From: Candidatus Bathyarchaeota archaeon
Lineage (GTDB): Archaea; Thermoproteota; Bathyarchaeia; Bathyarchaeales; Bathycorpusculaceae
NCBI GenBank assembly: GCA_029881805.1
Contig: JAOULW010000003.1
Span: forward strand, 62,001-126,000
Reading direction: 5' to 3'
Length of the DNA stretch: 64,000 nucleotides
The notes beneath the pieces are model-generated. The model worked only from the letters and a program-made list of their open reading frames with translations. It was not told the DNA's origin and made no database searches. Shown here piece by piece: positions 8,095-16,217 of the stretch (within the stretch, counting starts at the first letter, position 1; each line of letters opens with the position of its first letter). The translations under genes and the position numbers were made by a program.

Positions 8095-8882
8095 TTTAGG
8101 AGAACTCTTTCAGGAAAGTTGTAGATGTTCATGCGTTTTCCTCGCACAAATCCGATTAAAGTCAAGTCTATATCCTTGGCAATCGCAATGCCAGAATCTA
8201 TTGCCGCAGCCAAAGAAGCCACAATAGGCAGACCCATCCTCGCTGCCTTCGCGACTATGTCGCCAGTCAACCTTCCACTCAAAGCAAGAAAGCATTTGCC
8301 AAGATCGGTTTTGTTTAAGGCGCACATGCCGATTACCTTATCAACGGCATTATGGCGTCCAACGTCTTCGGCAAATGCCACAAGAGTCCCATCGCTCCTG
8401 TAGATTGCAGCTGCATGAACCCCGCCAGTCTTTCTGAAGGTTTCTGCAATGAAATTTAGGTGGTTGACGCATTCCAGAACGCCTTCAGCTTTGACTTTCA
8501 AGTTCGATTTAATTTTGGGAAGCTTTAGGGAAGGTTGATAGGGGGATGGGCTACCACATGCTGATAGGATTATTCTCGAAAAATTTTTGGAAAGTCTTAG
8601 CCTCTTTTCTAGGTCAATATTGGGTTTTAGCTTGACGTGACAGACGCTTTTGTCTTTGATGGTTATCTTTTCAATCTCTTCGATTGATTTTATAATACCT
8701 GCAGAAAGCGCATGCCCAATGGCTAGTTCTTTCAGATTTTTTGGTGAACAGAGAATGGTTGCGTAATGGTTTCTATCTATTAGTATGTGAAGTGGTTTTT
8801 CTTCTGCTACATAATCCGTCTTTTGTTGAGTCTTTTTGCTTGAAACGTCAACTTTTACGACTTCTACTTCTAACATGTGCAC
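8091..8882 (-). CDS. fdhD: FdhD-like sulfurtransferase (molybdenum/tungsten cofactor sulfuration)
   Basis: The 263-residue protein matches FdhD, which passes sulfur from a cysteine desulfurase to the bis-MGD cofactor of formate dehydrogenases and related enzymes. Recognisable blocks are GGVHAAAIY, AFAEDVGRHNAVDKVIG, SGRLTGDIV and MGLPIVASLAAAIDSGI. The catalytic loop reads SACGSPSP with one cysteine, where E. coli FdhD has a CxxC pair. FwdB, encoded 9 kb away, is a molybdopterin enzyme and a plausible client. Starts at 8882 (ATG) or 8876 (ATG) are both possible. Confidence 0.9.
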   Translation of the reverse strand: MHMLEVEVVKVDVSSKKTQQKTDYVAEEKPLHILIDRNHYATILCSPKNLKELAIGHALSAGIIKSIEEIEKITIKDKSVCHVKLKPNIDLEKRLRLSKNFSRIILSACGSPSPYQPSLKLPKIKSNLKVKAEGVLECVNHLNFIAETFRKTGGVHAAAIYRSDGTLVAFAEDVGRHNAVDKVIGMCALNKTDLGKCFLALSGRLTGDIVAKAARMGLPIVASLAAAIDSGIAIAKDIDLTLIGFVRGKRMNIYNFPERVLLN

Positions 8883-8894
8883 CTACTCCATTAA

Positions 8895-9773
8895 TCACTT
8901 CTTCACCTCTAACAAGACGAAATCCACAATTTCGTCAGCAATGTTGACTTTCGTTACTGATTGTAAGCCTCTCCAGCCTGGTTGACTGTTTACCTCAACA
9001 ACTAGTGGACCCTTAGGGCTTTCTAGGATGTCGACGCCAGCAATTTTGCATTCGATTAATTTAGCTGATTTGACAGCTAAATCTTCAAGTGTTTTTTCAA
9101 GTTCTATGGGTTCGGGGCGTGCTCCTTGACTGTAGTTGGTTTTCCAGCTGGTTGCGATACGCCGCATTGCAGCAACAACACGGTCGCCAATGATGAACGC
9201 TCGAATGTCAGAAAAGCCATGGGGAACAAATTCTTGGATATATATAATCCCGTGATAAAACGTTATAGAGCGGAAGATCGTATGAGCAACTTCTGGATCC
9301 GTGACGCGTGTTGCGCCTATTCCTCTGGAGCCAAACAGAGGTTTGACAACAACATCTCCTTCAAACTCGTTAAAAGCTTTAAGCGCCTCATTGACGCTTT
9401 CAGTTACCGCTGTACGTGGTACAGACACGTCATTATCTTCCAATATTGCCAGAATGTCATATTTGTCGACACAGTGCTCAATCGCCTCTGGGGGATTTAT
9501 GATGTATAAGCCTAGCCGTTGAAGCCTGTAGAGCATGTCCATCCTGAAAACTATCTCTTCTAAAGAACCTCGTCCAATTGGACGGATTACTAAAGCATCT
9601 AAATCTTCCAAAACACCAACGTCACCGATGTTTAAGAGGGGTTTGTATCCCACACGAGCAACCACCTGGGGGAAGCTGAAGCATATGTAGAATATGTTGT
9701 GTCTTGTCAAAGATTCTTGAAGCTGGGTTGAAGTCCAAGAGTTTCTGTTTCGTGTTATAATTCCAGTTTTCAA
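8895..9773 (-). CDS. RimK-family alpha-L-glutamate ligase (MptN/CofF-like)
   Basis: This 292-residue ATP-grasp protein has the RimK layout: an N-terminal pre-ATP-grasp domain, VVKPLFGSRGIG as the ATP-binding loop, IYIQEFVP, DIRAFIIGDRVVAAMRR, and the metal-binding end VVEVNSQPGWRGLQ. In methanogens the closest relatives add glutamate to tetrahydromethanopterin (MptN) or cap coenzyme F420 (CofF). Both would make sense beside the C1 genes here, but the sequence alone does not separate them from other RimK-type ligases. It lies 12 bases upstream of fdhD on the same strand, a probable operon. Confidence 0.85.
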   Translation of the reverse strand: MKTGIITRNRNSWTSTQLQESLTRHNIFYICFSFPQVVARVGYKPLLNIGDVGVLEDLDALVIRPIGRGSLEEIVFRMDMLYRLQRLGLYIINPPEAIEHCVDKYDILAILEDNDVSVPRTAVTESVNEALKAFNEFEGDVVVKPLFGSRGIGATRVTDPEVAHTIFRSITFYHGIIYIQEFVPHGFSDIRAFIIGDRVVAAMRRIATSWKTNYSQGARPEPIELEKTLEDLAVKSAKLIECKIAGVDILESPKGPLVVEVNSQPGWRGLQSVTKVNIADEIVDFVLLEVKK

Positions 9774-9934
9774 AAAGGAACCTTCCGAGGTTTTGAATCT
9801 GTGAAAGATGCTGGTGAATTAGGTTCTTAAAGTTTCTGTGCAGAAAACAAAAACGATTTCTATCGTGGCTCCTTTCTCACCCTAAGTCCGTTTGTTTGTA
9901 CCAATCACTTAAAATTAGCAACCGGGCATATTCT

Positions 9935-9949
9935 AAACTCGTCGAGTTT
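9935..9949 (+). promoter_or_regulatory. Short perfect stem-loop upstream of the rRNA methyltransferase
   Basis: AAACTC and GAGTTT form a perfect 6-bp stem around GTC, about 50 bases before the TTG start at 10001. A TATA-like CTTAAAAT lies at 9908-9916, so the stem-loop would be close to the 5' end of the transcript or just at the start site. It could be an operator or a leader hairpin, or be chance. Confidence 0.3.
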
Positions 9950-10000
9950 GCGATTCAGGGTTTGAGGTTGTGCCGCTAAGCTATTCAGAGAGGCATCGCA

Positions 10001-10825
10001 TTGAAAGGTGACGAATCAGACAAGAAAAAGCAGCTTGACCAGGTGGTCAATGCCGTCTTAAAAAGCCCAAAATACAGGAATGTTTGCGATGACCTAATCA
10101 AAAATATTGGTGCCCAAGAGCTTTCAAAACAAAAAAACATCAAAGCAGCCATAAAATCTACGAAGAACAAGTTGCATCAGATAGCCGGTGCCTATTTCCC
10201 AAAGAAGCCAGACTATTGCTTATGGTTGAATAAACTAAGAGCAGCAAAGAAATCGAGGAGTGAGGAGTTATTTCGCAAAGTTTGCGCAGATATAATGCTT
10301 TACCACTATTCAACTAGAGAACGGCTGAATATTTTAGACGAGTTTTACGCGAGAATTTTTTCGCTTCTTCCCGCTATTAATTCCATAGTGGACGTCGCTT
10401 GCGGATTCCATCCGCTTTCGATCCCTTGGATGCACCTACCTCAAAGGGTTAGATACTATGCTTATGATGTTTACAAGGATATGATACGCTTTCTAAACGA
10501 GTTTATGGCTCTCAATGAAGTCCAAGGATGTGCTGAGGTTATGGACGTGGTACAAAAGACACCAGAGATTAGTACCGAATTGGCTTTTGTTCTTAATACC
10601 ATACCGTGTTTTGAGCAAATTGAGAAATCAGCCGGATTGAAGGTTCTGGAATCTATCAACTCGAATTTTCTTGTTGTTTCTTTTCCAGCTCATACGCTTG
10701 GAGGAAGAGAGAAGGACATGCGGAGGCATTATGAGGCTAGATTTGGCGAGTTGACGGAGAAAAAAAACTGGATTATCCAACGACTAGAATTTAAAACGGA
10801 GCTAGTTTTTCTAATTACAAAATAG
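10001..10825 (+). CDS. Homologue of 16S rRNA (m7G1405) methyltransferases (ArmA/Rmt/FmrO family)
   Basis: The 274-residue protein follows the FmrO/Arm/Rmt family over its full length. The N-terminal helical region has SPKYRNVCDDLIK, AQEL and KLHQIAGAYF. It is followed by STRERLNILDEFY and the SAM-binding loop VDVACGFHPL near residue 130. The C-terminal block VVSFPAHTLGGREK...M...HY...F is diagnostic of the family, as is ELVFLIT at the end. Known members methylate N7 of G1405 in the 30S A site and confer high aminoglycoside resistance. TTG 10001 is preceded by GAGAGG at suitable distance. It stands alone, with no resistance or mobile genes beside it. Confidence 0.88.
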   Translation: MKGDESDKKKQLDQVVNAVLKSPKYRNVCDDLIKNIGAQELSKQKNIKAAIKSTKNKLHQIAGAYFPKKPDYCLWLNKLRAAKKSRSEELFRKVCADIMLYHYSTRERLNILDEFYARIFSLLPAINSIVDVACGFHPLSIPWMHLPQRVRYYAYDVYKDMIRFLNEFMALNEVQGCAEVMDVVQKTPEISTELAFVLNTIPCFEQIEKSAGLKVLESINSNFLVVSFPAHTLGGREKDMRRHYEARFGELTEKKNWIIQRLEFKTELVFLITK

Positions 10826-10836
10826 ATTCAGCTCTT

Positions 10837-11766
10837 TTAAAATCTATGAATATATGGGATTAGTTGTTCTGCCTTCTCGAATTTTTCGGAAAGGTCCACA
10901 TCCAAATAGGCACCATGAAGATTGAAATACGGCGGTCCTTTCCGAGAAAATAAGGTTAGAACCTTTCCTCCATGATCGATTTTGAAGCCCTCTTCGCAGG
11001 GCTCATGCCCTCTTATCAAGATTTTGACATTAAATCTTCTTAGCGCATTGTTTGTTGCGTTTTCACCATATAGTTTTCCTGCGCCTCTTGGAGACGCACA
11101 TGTATCTCCGATAATTTCATTTGGATCGCTCCAGAGCATATCCTCAAGAAGCCGTTGTTTTGGATGTTTAGTGTGGGCGTACGCCAAATCCCCTATAGTT
11201 TTGGCTTGTGGGGGTAAGCCTCCGTGAACCATTAGGTAACGTTCTTCAACCAGCACTCCAAGATAAAGGAGCGAAAAAAATGTGCGAATTTTACCATACG
11301 CTTCCGTCCATTTTTCGCCGAATTTGGCTTGAAACTCGATTGGCAAGTCGTGTGGAGAAGCTAAAAGGTCTTCTGGTCCCTCATGGTTTCCTCGCATCAA
11401 GATGATTTGTTCTGGAAAAAGCAGTTTCAACTTAAAAATTGTGTAATAAACTTCTACTGAGAGTTCGCCGCGGTCACCATAGTCCCCGAGGAAAATTAGA
11501 ATCGCTTCGCCTTCTTGGTTCATTTTTTGCAGAAAATTGCTTTCTTTTAGAATTTGGATTAGACTTTCTAGGTCTCCGTGCAAATCGCCAACTATTAGTG
11601 CCTTGCCTAAGGGCTTTAGTTTGACAAGTCTTCCGAATATGTCTAAACTTCCAATTTTTCCATTTTCTTCAGAAAGCAGTTGTGTAGTCGATTCAAGAAT
11701 TCGGACAAAGCCTTCATGATTAGTTTCCAAGGCTTCTTTGACAATTTGCGAAAGGTCGGCCTGCAA
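10837..11766 (-). CDS. PPP-family serine/threonine protein phosphatase
   Basis: The three metal-binding signatures of PPP phosphatases are present: GDLHGD at about residue 60, GDYGDRG at about 95 and RGNHEGP at about 125. VHGGLPP and RGHEP follow. The enzyme should remove phosphate from phospho-Ser/Thr (or Tyr) proteins with two metal ions. I chose TTG 11766 because GAGGAG lies 7 bases before it; the frame is open to another TTG at 11781. It directly follows the coiled-coil gene on the same strand, and its ribosome-binding site overlaps that gene's end, so the two are likely co-expressed. Confidence 0.9.
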   Translation of the reverse strand: MQADLSQIVKEALETNHEGFVRILESTTQLLSEENGKIGSLDIFGRLVKLKPLGKALIVGDLHGDLESLIQILKESNFLQKMNQEGEAILIFLGDYGDRGELSVEVYYTIFKLKLLFPEQIILMRGNHEGPEDLLASPHDLPIEFQAKFGEKWTEAYGKIRTFFSLLYLGVLVEERYLMVHGGLPPQAKTIGDLAYAHTKHPKQRLLEDMLWSDPNEIIGDTCASPRGAGKLYGENATNNALRRFNVKILIRGHEPCEEGFKIDHGGKVLTLFSRKGPPYFNLHGAYLDVDLSEKFEKAEQLIPYIHRF

Positions 11767-11781
11767 TAAGCTACTCCTCAA

Positions 11782-13023
11782 CTATTCGATTTGAAGCCTC
11801 TTGCCCGTAAAATCGAAAGCGTTCTTCTCTATCAGCTTTTTATGATCCTGAATCTTTTCCATTGTCTCCCTATAGGATCGGTCTACAACATTTTCCTCTG
11901 CTTCGACTATTTCTTTTCTTCTTTCCAAATCTTCGAGTTGTTTCTTCAGGTCTGACAAGTCGCTTTTTGCCTCTACCACTTCCTCTGATGTTGAAAGTCT
12001 CTTTCTCTGCACCGTGACGCTGGCACATTTCTGATAGAGACTTATCAAGGAATTTTTATGTAATATATCTTCAATGGCTTGTTCCGCTTTTCTCTTCTTA
12101 TCACGTTTCAATTTCAGCTTTCCTTCAGACATCGCAATGCTCATTTTCCGGAGAATCTGCTTTAATATGGGACATTCCACTTCTTCCGTGGCAAAAGCAT
12201 CAAAAGGGTTCTCAATGTAGCGATCGAGTTTTCTCGATTCTTCTTGTGTCAAACCGCCTTTATGGAAAGTCAACCTCTGAAACTTTATAAGGGGTTTTTT
12301 GAGGTGCCGTAAGTTATGCTTGACTTCTCTTCTTAGCTTTTCCATTTCCAAACCGATTTGATTTAACTGGCTCATTTCTCCCTTGCTTTTTAAATAAACC
12401 ATTTTTTGTTGTGTTTCGGCTATTTCCTTTTCAATGGAAGCCTTCTCATTTTCAGCGTTTTTCTTTTGCCCGTCAATGTTTAACAGCTGTTCTTCAAGGG
12501 TCCTGAGTTCGTCTACATAGTGAAAAGTATCTTCCAAGGTTTTAGTTTTGATATATTCCTTAGAGACAAAATCAATCAGTTCCTTAAGAAGTTCCTTGGT
12601 CTTCTCAAAAACTATTAGAAATTTTCTTCTATCAAGAATGAAGAACGGAGAAATCCTTGGAAACCAATTTCTGATGTCCACCTCGGTCACTAATAACGCC
12701 TTTTGAGTTTCTTGAGAGAAATCGCTTACGCTATCATAAGAAACTAGTTCTGGAATCTTGAGTTGCTGCATCCTCTCCAGAAATAAGCGTGCAAGTTTGT
12801 TTAGAGCTTTGGCTCTCCCATGAGTCTTCATGTTTCTTTTCTCAATCTCTTTTCCGCTGTTATCAAGAAGCATTCTGCTTGAATCTGCAAGGTTGTCTAG
12901 CGTCTTACGCATTTCATCAAGTAATTTTTGAGCCTTTGCATGAACTGGATTAAAAATTGAACTCGTTTCGCTTTCGAGCCAAGTTCTGATGTTTTTGGAA
13001 GAGAATTCTGCAACTTCAGACAA
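11782..13023 (-). CDS. Coiled-coil protein of unknown function, paired with the PPP phosphatase
   Basis: The 413-residue product is hydrophilic and rich in Lys, Glu and Leu. Long heptad-like helices run from about residue 170 to 250 (EEQLLNIDGQKKNAENEK and onwards) and from about 330 to 400 (DLKKQLEDLERRKEIVE). There is no signal peptide and no membrane segment. I do not recognise a catalytic motif. The start is a TTG at 13023. The tight link to the phosphatase suggests a scaffold, substrate or regulator for it. A similar but longer coiled-coil protein is encoded at 53550-55172, with no clear sequence match by eye. Confidence 0.75.
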   Translation of the reverse strand: MSEVAEFSSKNIRTWLESETSSIFNPVHAKAQKLLDEMRKTLDNLADSSRMLLDNSGKEIEKRNMKTHGRAKALNKLARLFLERMQQLKIPELVSYDSVSDFSQETQKALLVTEVDIRNWFPRISPFFILDRRKFLIVFEKTKELLKELIDFVSKEYIKTKTLEDTFHYVDELRTLEEQLLNIDGQKKNAENEKASIEKEIAETQQKMVYLKSKGEMSQLNQIGLEMEKLRREVKHNLRHLKKPLIKFQRLTFHKGGLTQEESRKLDRYIENPFDAFATEEVECPILKQILRKMSIAMSEGKLKLKRDKKRKAEQAIEDILHKNSLISLYQKCASVTVQRKRLSTSEEVVEAKSDLSDLKKQLEDLERRKEIVEAEENVVDRSYRETMEKIQDHKKLIEKNAFDFTGKRLQIE

Positions 13024-13192
13024 TGGGTTTCCCGATAGAAAATATGCAGAGGCTATATTTATTTCTCGTTTTTTGAAATAAAATTTGACTAAAAGATGAT
13101 GAGTCGAAGGTTATGTTAGAGTATCATTTGGTTATAATGGATGTTACACTCTTTTTTGGGTAGCTACTCTTAAATAATAAATTGAGGCTAAC

Positions 13193-13819
13193 TTGACATA
13201 CGATTCCGAGATGGAAAACATGAACACAAAACAAACCGCGTTCGTGGCTATCATGAGTGCCATGGGACTACTTCTATCAGCAATCTCCGTTAATGTTGCA
13301 CCTTTTTTAACTGTAGTCGGCAGCCCAAACGGAGCCGCTTTAGACCTTTCTCACATTGCGACTTTTATAGCGGCTATTTTCGGAGGACCCTACGTAGGCG
13401 GGCTTGTGGGATTCTTAAGTGGGATATACGCCGGTTACTACTTTGGTTTTGTAATGGGCACACTTGGATTACTCTCGCTCATAGGAATCCCATCTGGGAA
13501 AGCCTTGACTGGTTTGATGGCAGGCTTTCTCTACAAGAAACTGAAAATAAACAACAGATCGAAGTCTTCAACCCTCACAGTTCCAATAATACTTGTATCA
13601 TATATTCCAGAATGCATCTTCACCATTTTCTATTTTCTATACATAGTTCTGTACTTCTATGGAGAGGCAATGAGTTTCATGATACCTCTTGTTATTCCAA
13701 AAGCATGGATAGAAATAACGATAATGAGCCTCCTCATGGGCGCACTTGTTGGAAATACAGGTTTCAAAGAATTTATCCTTAGATCGTTTTACGCCCGAAA
13801 AATTAAGAAATCAATCTGA
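13193..13819 (+). CDS. ECF transporter S component, substrate unknown
   Basis: The 208-residue protein has about six hydrophobic segments and the small-residue-rich first helix common in ECF S components (AFVAIMSAMGLLLSAISV), followed by LDLSHIATFIAAIFGGPYVGG. S components bind one vitamin or metal and work with shared EcfA/EcfT subunits, which are not encoded in this window. No riboswitch is visible upstream to hint at the substrate. TTG 13193 has GAGG 6 bases before it; ATG 13211 is the alternative. Confidence 0.75.
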   Translation: MTYDSEMENMNTKQTAFVAIMSAMGLLLSAISVNVAPFLTVVGSPNGAALDLSHIATFIAAIFGGPYVGGLVGFLSGIYAGYYFGFVMGTLGLLSLIGIPSGKALTGLMAGFLYKKLKINNRSKSSTLTVPIILVSYIPECIFTIFYFLYIVLYFYGEAMSFMIPLVIPKAWIEITIMSLLMGALVGNTGFKEFILRSFYARKIKKSI

Positions 13820-13888
13820 CCAATAGCAACGTAATTTATTTCAGAGAAACTATTATCCTTATTTCATAGTTGGCGGGTAACACTACTC

Positions 13889-14398
13889 ATGATAAAACCA
13901 ATTCTCCAACTAGGCAACGAGACACTTAGAAAGGAATCGTTGGCTGCTAAAGACTTTCATGATAAGAATCTAGAAAAGACTATAGAGGATTTACACCACA
14001 CACTCAACGAGGCTCGAAGAAAGTTTGGTTATGGTCGCGGAATTGCAGCTCCACAGATAGGAGTGCTAAAAAGAATCATCTTCGTTGACACACAAGACCT
14101 GAGGTCGGTGATGATAAACCCACAAATAGTTTGGACTTCTGATGACAAATTAGAGGTTTGGGACAGTTGCTTCAGTTTTAACGTAGCATTTTTTGTCCTA
14201 GTTGATAGACATCGCAGCGTAAAAGTAGAATATTACGATGAACATGGAAAGAAACATCTGATAGGTGCAGAGGATAAATTGTCTGAACTTTTGCAACATG
14301 AAATAGACCATCTTGACGGCGTTCTCGCCATAGACAGAATTAAATATCCAAAAAAGATTATGATGCGTTGTGAGTGGGAGAAACAGTTTAAGGGTTAA
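13889..14398 (+). CDS. def: Peptide deformylase homologue
   Basis: The 169-residue protein carries the deformylase motifs in order: GRGIAAPQIG (motif I, about residues 49-58), DSCFS in place of EGCLS (motif II, metal-ligand Cys94 kept), and QHEIDHLDG (motif III, His137, Glu138, His141). All three metal ligands and the catalytic Glu are present, so it may be active. Bacterial deformylase removes the formyl group from nascent N-formyl-methionine. Archaea start with unformylated Met, so the natural substrate here is uncertain. It converges with mch by an 11-base overlap. Confidence 0.88.
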   Translation: MIKPILQLGNETLRKESLAAKDFHDKNLEKTIEDLHHTLNEARRKFGYGRGIAAPQIGVLKRIIFVDTQDLRSVMINPQIVWTSDDKLEVWDSCFSFNVAFFVLVDRHRSVKVEYYDEHGKKHLIGAEDKLSELLQHEIDHLDGVLAIDRIKYPKKIMMRCEWEKQFKG

Positions 14399-15371
14399 TT
14401 GGTTTGAAGCCGAATGATTCTGCTAGTGCCTTGGTGTTGATTTCTCCTCTTTCAAAGATGCGACCGGTTTTGATGTTATTGATTATTACAATGGCTGGTG
14501 CGAAAAGGTTTGAGTCTATTTTGTAGAAGTCGTAGTTTACTCTTTTGAATATTTCTATGAACGGTTTTCCATAATCCTTTGAAGCACTAGAAGGAGCCTT
14601 GTTCACTATTGTTTCGAGTTTTTCTTCGTCCTCATGCTCAATAATGTAATAGGATACTCCGCCAAAGAGAATCGCGTCGTTTGTCCGTGCCATTGCATTT
14701 ACAAATTTTGGGTGAATAGGCGGAATTGGAGCGTGTCCCCAAGCATGCAAAATTGTTTTCGGATCCAATCCAAGCATGTTGAGCTTGTGAATTCCAGTCT
14801 CAACAATTCTCCCAGAAACTTGGGTTGCGCCTGCTATGCTTGCTGTAGGTGTTAAAACTATTGCCAAGTTTTCAGCTGAAACATGGCAGTCCTTTGTCAA
14901 ACGTTCTACTAGTTTCTCTGGTGGACGTTTATCAGTTTCCAAAACCACAATAGCCTTGTCAAAGTTGTCTTTGTAATCTATTTTCTCGTAGATTTCTTTA
15001 GGTTTTAAAGCCAAAGCTCTTGCTGGTCCAGAACCTATCGCAAAATAGTCTCCTTCTTTTATTTGCCAGCCTGCAAACTGTGAACCAAGCGTCGCGATTA
15101 CTGGATAATCCGAGTAGACAAATATTGATGGAAGGTCTATATCTCCATACCTTCTTCTGGTTATTTCTGCCTTTGCGCATCCGCCCATGCAAATTTCGGT
15201 TACAATTCTTCCAGCATGAAAACCGCCTTTAGCCTTTATCCCGGCGTCGACAATTGTTGTTCCAGCATCTGTTTTTTCTATTTCTACTCCACAATAATCT
15301 GGGTTTTCGCATAGTTTCTCCAAGAGTTTCCACGCTAGACGGTTTACGCTTAGCGCCATTTTCATGACCAT
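14388..15371 (-). CDS. mch: Methenyltetrahydromethanopterin cyclohydrolase
   Basis: Mch interconverts N5-formyl- and N5,N10-methenyl-tetrahydromethanopterin in the cytosol. The 327-residue length is normal. Family blocks include VDAGIKAKGGFHAGRIVTEICMGG, ASIAGATQVSGRIVETG, HAWGHAPIPP and NDAILFGG. It is the last gene of the fwdDBAC-mch transcription unit, 21 bases after fwdC, with AGGAG ahead of three close ATG codons (15371, 15365 and 15359). Its presence supports a tetrahydromethanopterin-based C1 pathway rather than one based on tetrahydrofolate. Confidence 0.96.
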   Translation of the reverse strand: MVMKMALSVNRLAWKLLEKLCENPDYCGVEIEKTDAGTTIVDAGIKAKGGFHAGRIVTEICMGGCAKAEITRRRYGDIDLPSIFVYSDYPVIATLGSQFAGWQIKEGDYFAIGSGPARALALKPKEIYEKIDYKDNFDKAIVVLETDKRPPEKLVERLTKDCHVSAENLAIVLTPTASIAGATQVSGRIVETGIHKLNMLGLDPKTILHAWGHAPIPPIHPKFVNAMARTNDAILFGGVSYYIIEHEDEEKLETIVNKAPSSASKDYGKPFIEIFKRVNYDFYKIDSNLFAPAIVIINNIKTGRIFERGEINTKALAESFGFKPINP

Positions 15372-15392
15372 TTTCTCCTTTTCGCTCCTTTT

Positions 15393-16217
15393 TTATAGAA
15401 GTCTTTCATAAATTCGTAGATGGGGATTTTTCTCTTTAGCAACATAGAGTCTGCCTTTTCCACTTTCAGTAAGATCTCCTAAGAAAAGGTAGAATGGTGA
15501 CTCCACAACTTCGTCTTCTTCAATCTTTGCCTTTTTTCTGACGCCCTCTATAGAAAAGGTGGGCAGAACAGACTCCAGAAGTCCCCCAACGATTATTGTG
15601 CCTTCAGTCATGCATGCTCCGGCTCTTCCCCCGCAATCATTTTGAACATATATAATTCCTTTACGCATCCGAAAACCTGCAAATTGTCCAGCACTTCCAT
15701 AAATTTTGATCATACCGTTTTGTATGTGAGCACCGGTTTCGCTCCCAACATTTCCATGAATAATTATCTTGCCGCCACGCATGCCCTCGCTACTTCCGCG
15801 GTATGGTGCACCTAAATAGTCACTGGCATTTCCATGAATTTCTATTACTCCGCCTTTCATCATTGAGCCAGCCCAGCCGCCAGCGTCGCCATGAACTGTT
15901 ATCTTGCCGCCTTTCATTTCTTCACCCAAATGCATGCCGACATTTCCCTGAATCATGATCTCTCCGTTTTGCATACATGCTCCTATTTTCCGAACCTTGC
16001 TCATGTCGCCATAAATTGTTATTGCGGTTTTTTCTGGCTGACTCGCCGTTTGGTTTTCTTCAACCTTAAAAAGTTCGCCAAGCTTTTTCTGCGAGTTCCC
16101 TTCCCATATCTTCAATTGCTCTATTTTTTCACATGTTTCATTTTGGAAAACATCAGGGTTTATACATTCAGCGATCAAGGGAAGGTCGAATTCTTTTTTT
16201 GGATATAGATGTATCAT
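15393..16217 (-). CDS. fwdC: Formylmethanofuran dehydrogenase subunit C
   Basis: The 274-residue protein is a right-handed beta-helix built from G-x-x-x-G-x-x-x-x-x-G type repeats (for example MQNGEIMIQGNVGMHLG, MKGGKITVHGDAGGWAG, MRGGKIIIHGNVGSETG). This is the FwdC/GltB C-terminal domain type. In the complex it scaffolds FwdA and FwdB. ATG 16217 overlaps the fwdA stop by one base (TAATG). The first 75 residues before the repeats are also typical of FwdC. Confidence 0.95.
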   Translation of the reverse strand: MIHLYPKKEFDLPLIAECINPDVFQNETCEKIEQLKIWEGNSQKKLGELFKVEENQTASQPEKTAITIYGDMSKVRKIGACMQNGEIMIQGNVGMHLGEEMKGGKITVHGDAGGWAGSMMKGGVIEIHGNASDYLGAPYRGSSEGMRGGKIIIHGNVGSETGAHIQNGMIKIYGSAGQFAGFRMRKGIIYVQNDCGGRAGACMTEGTIIVGGLLESVLPTFSIEGVRKKAKIEEDEVVESPFYLFLGDLTESGKGRLYVAKEKNPHLRIYERLL

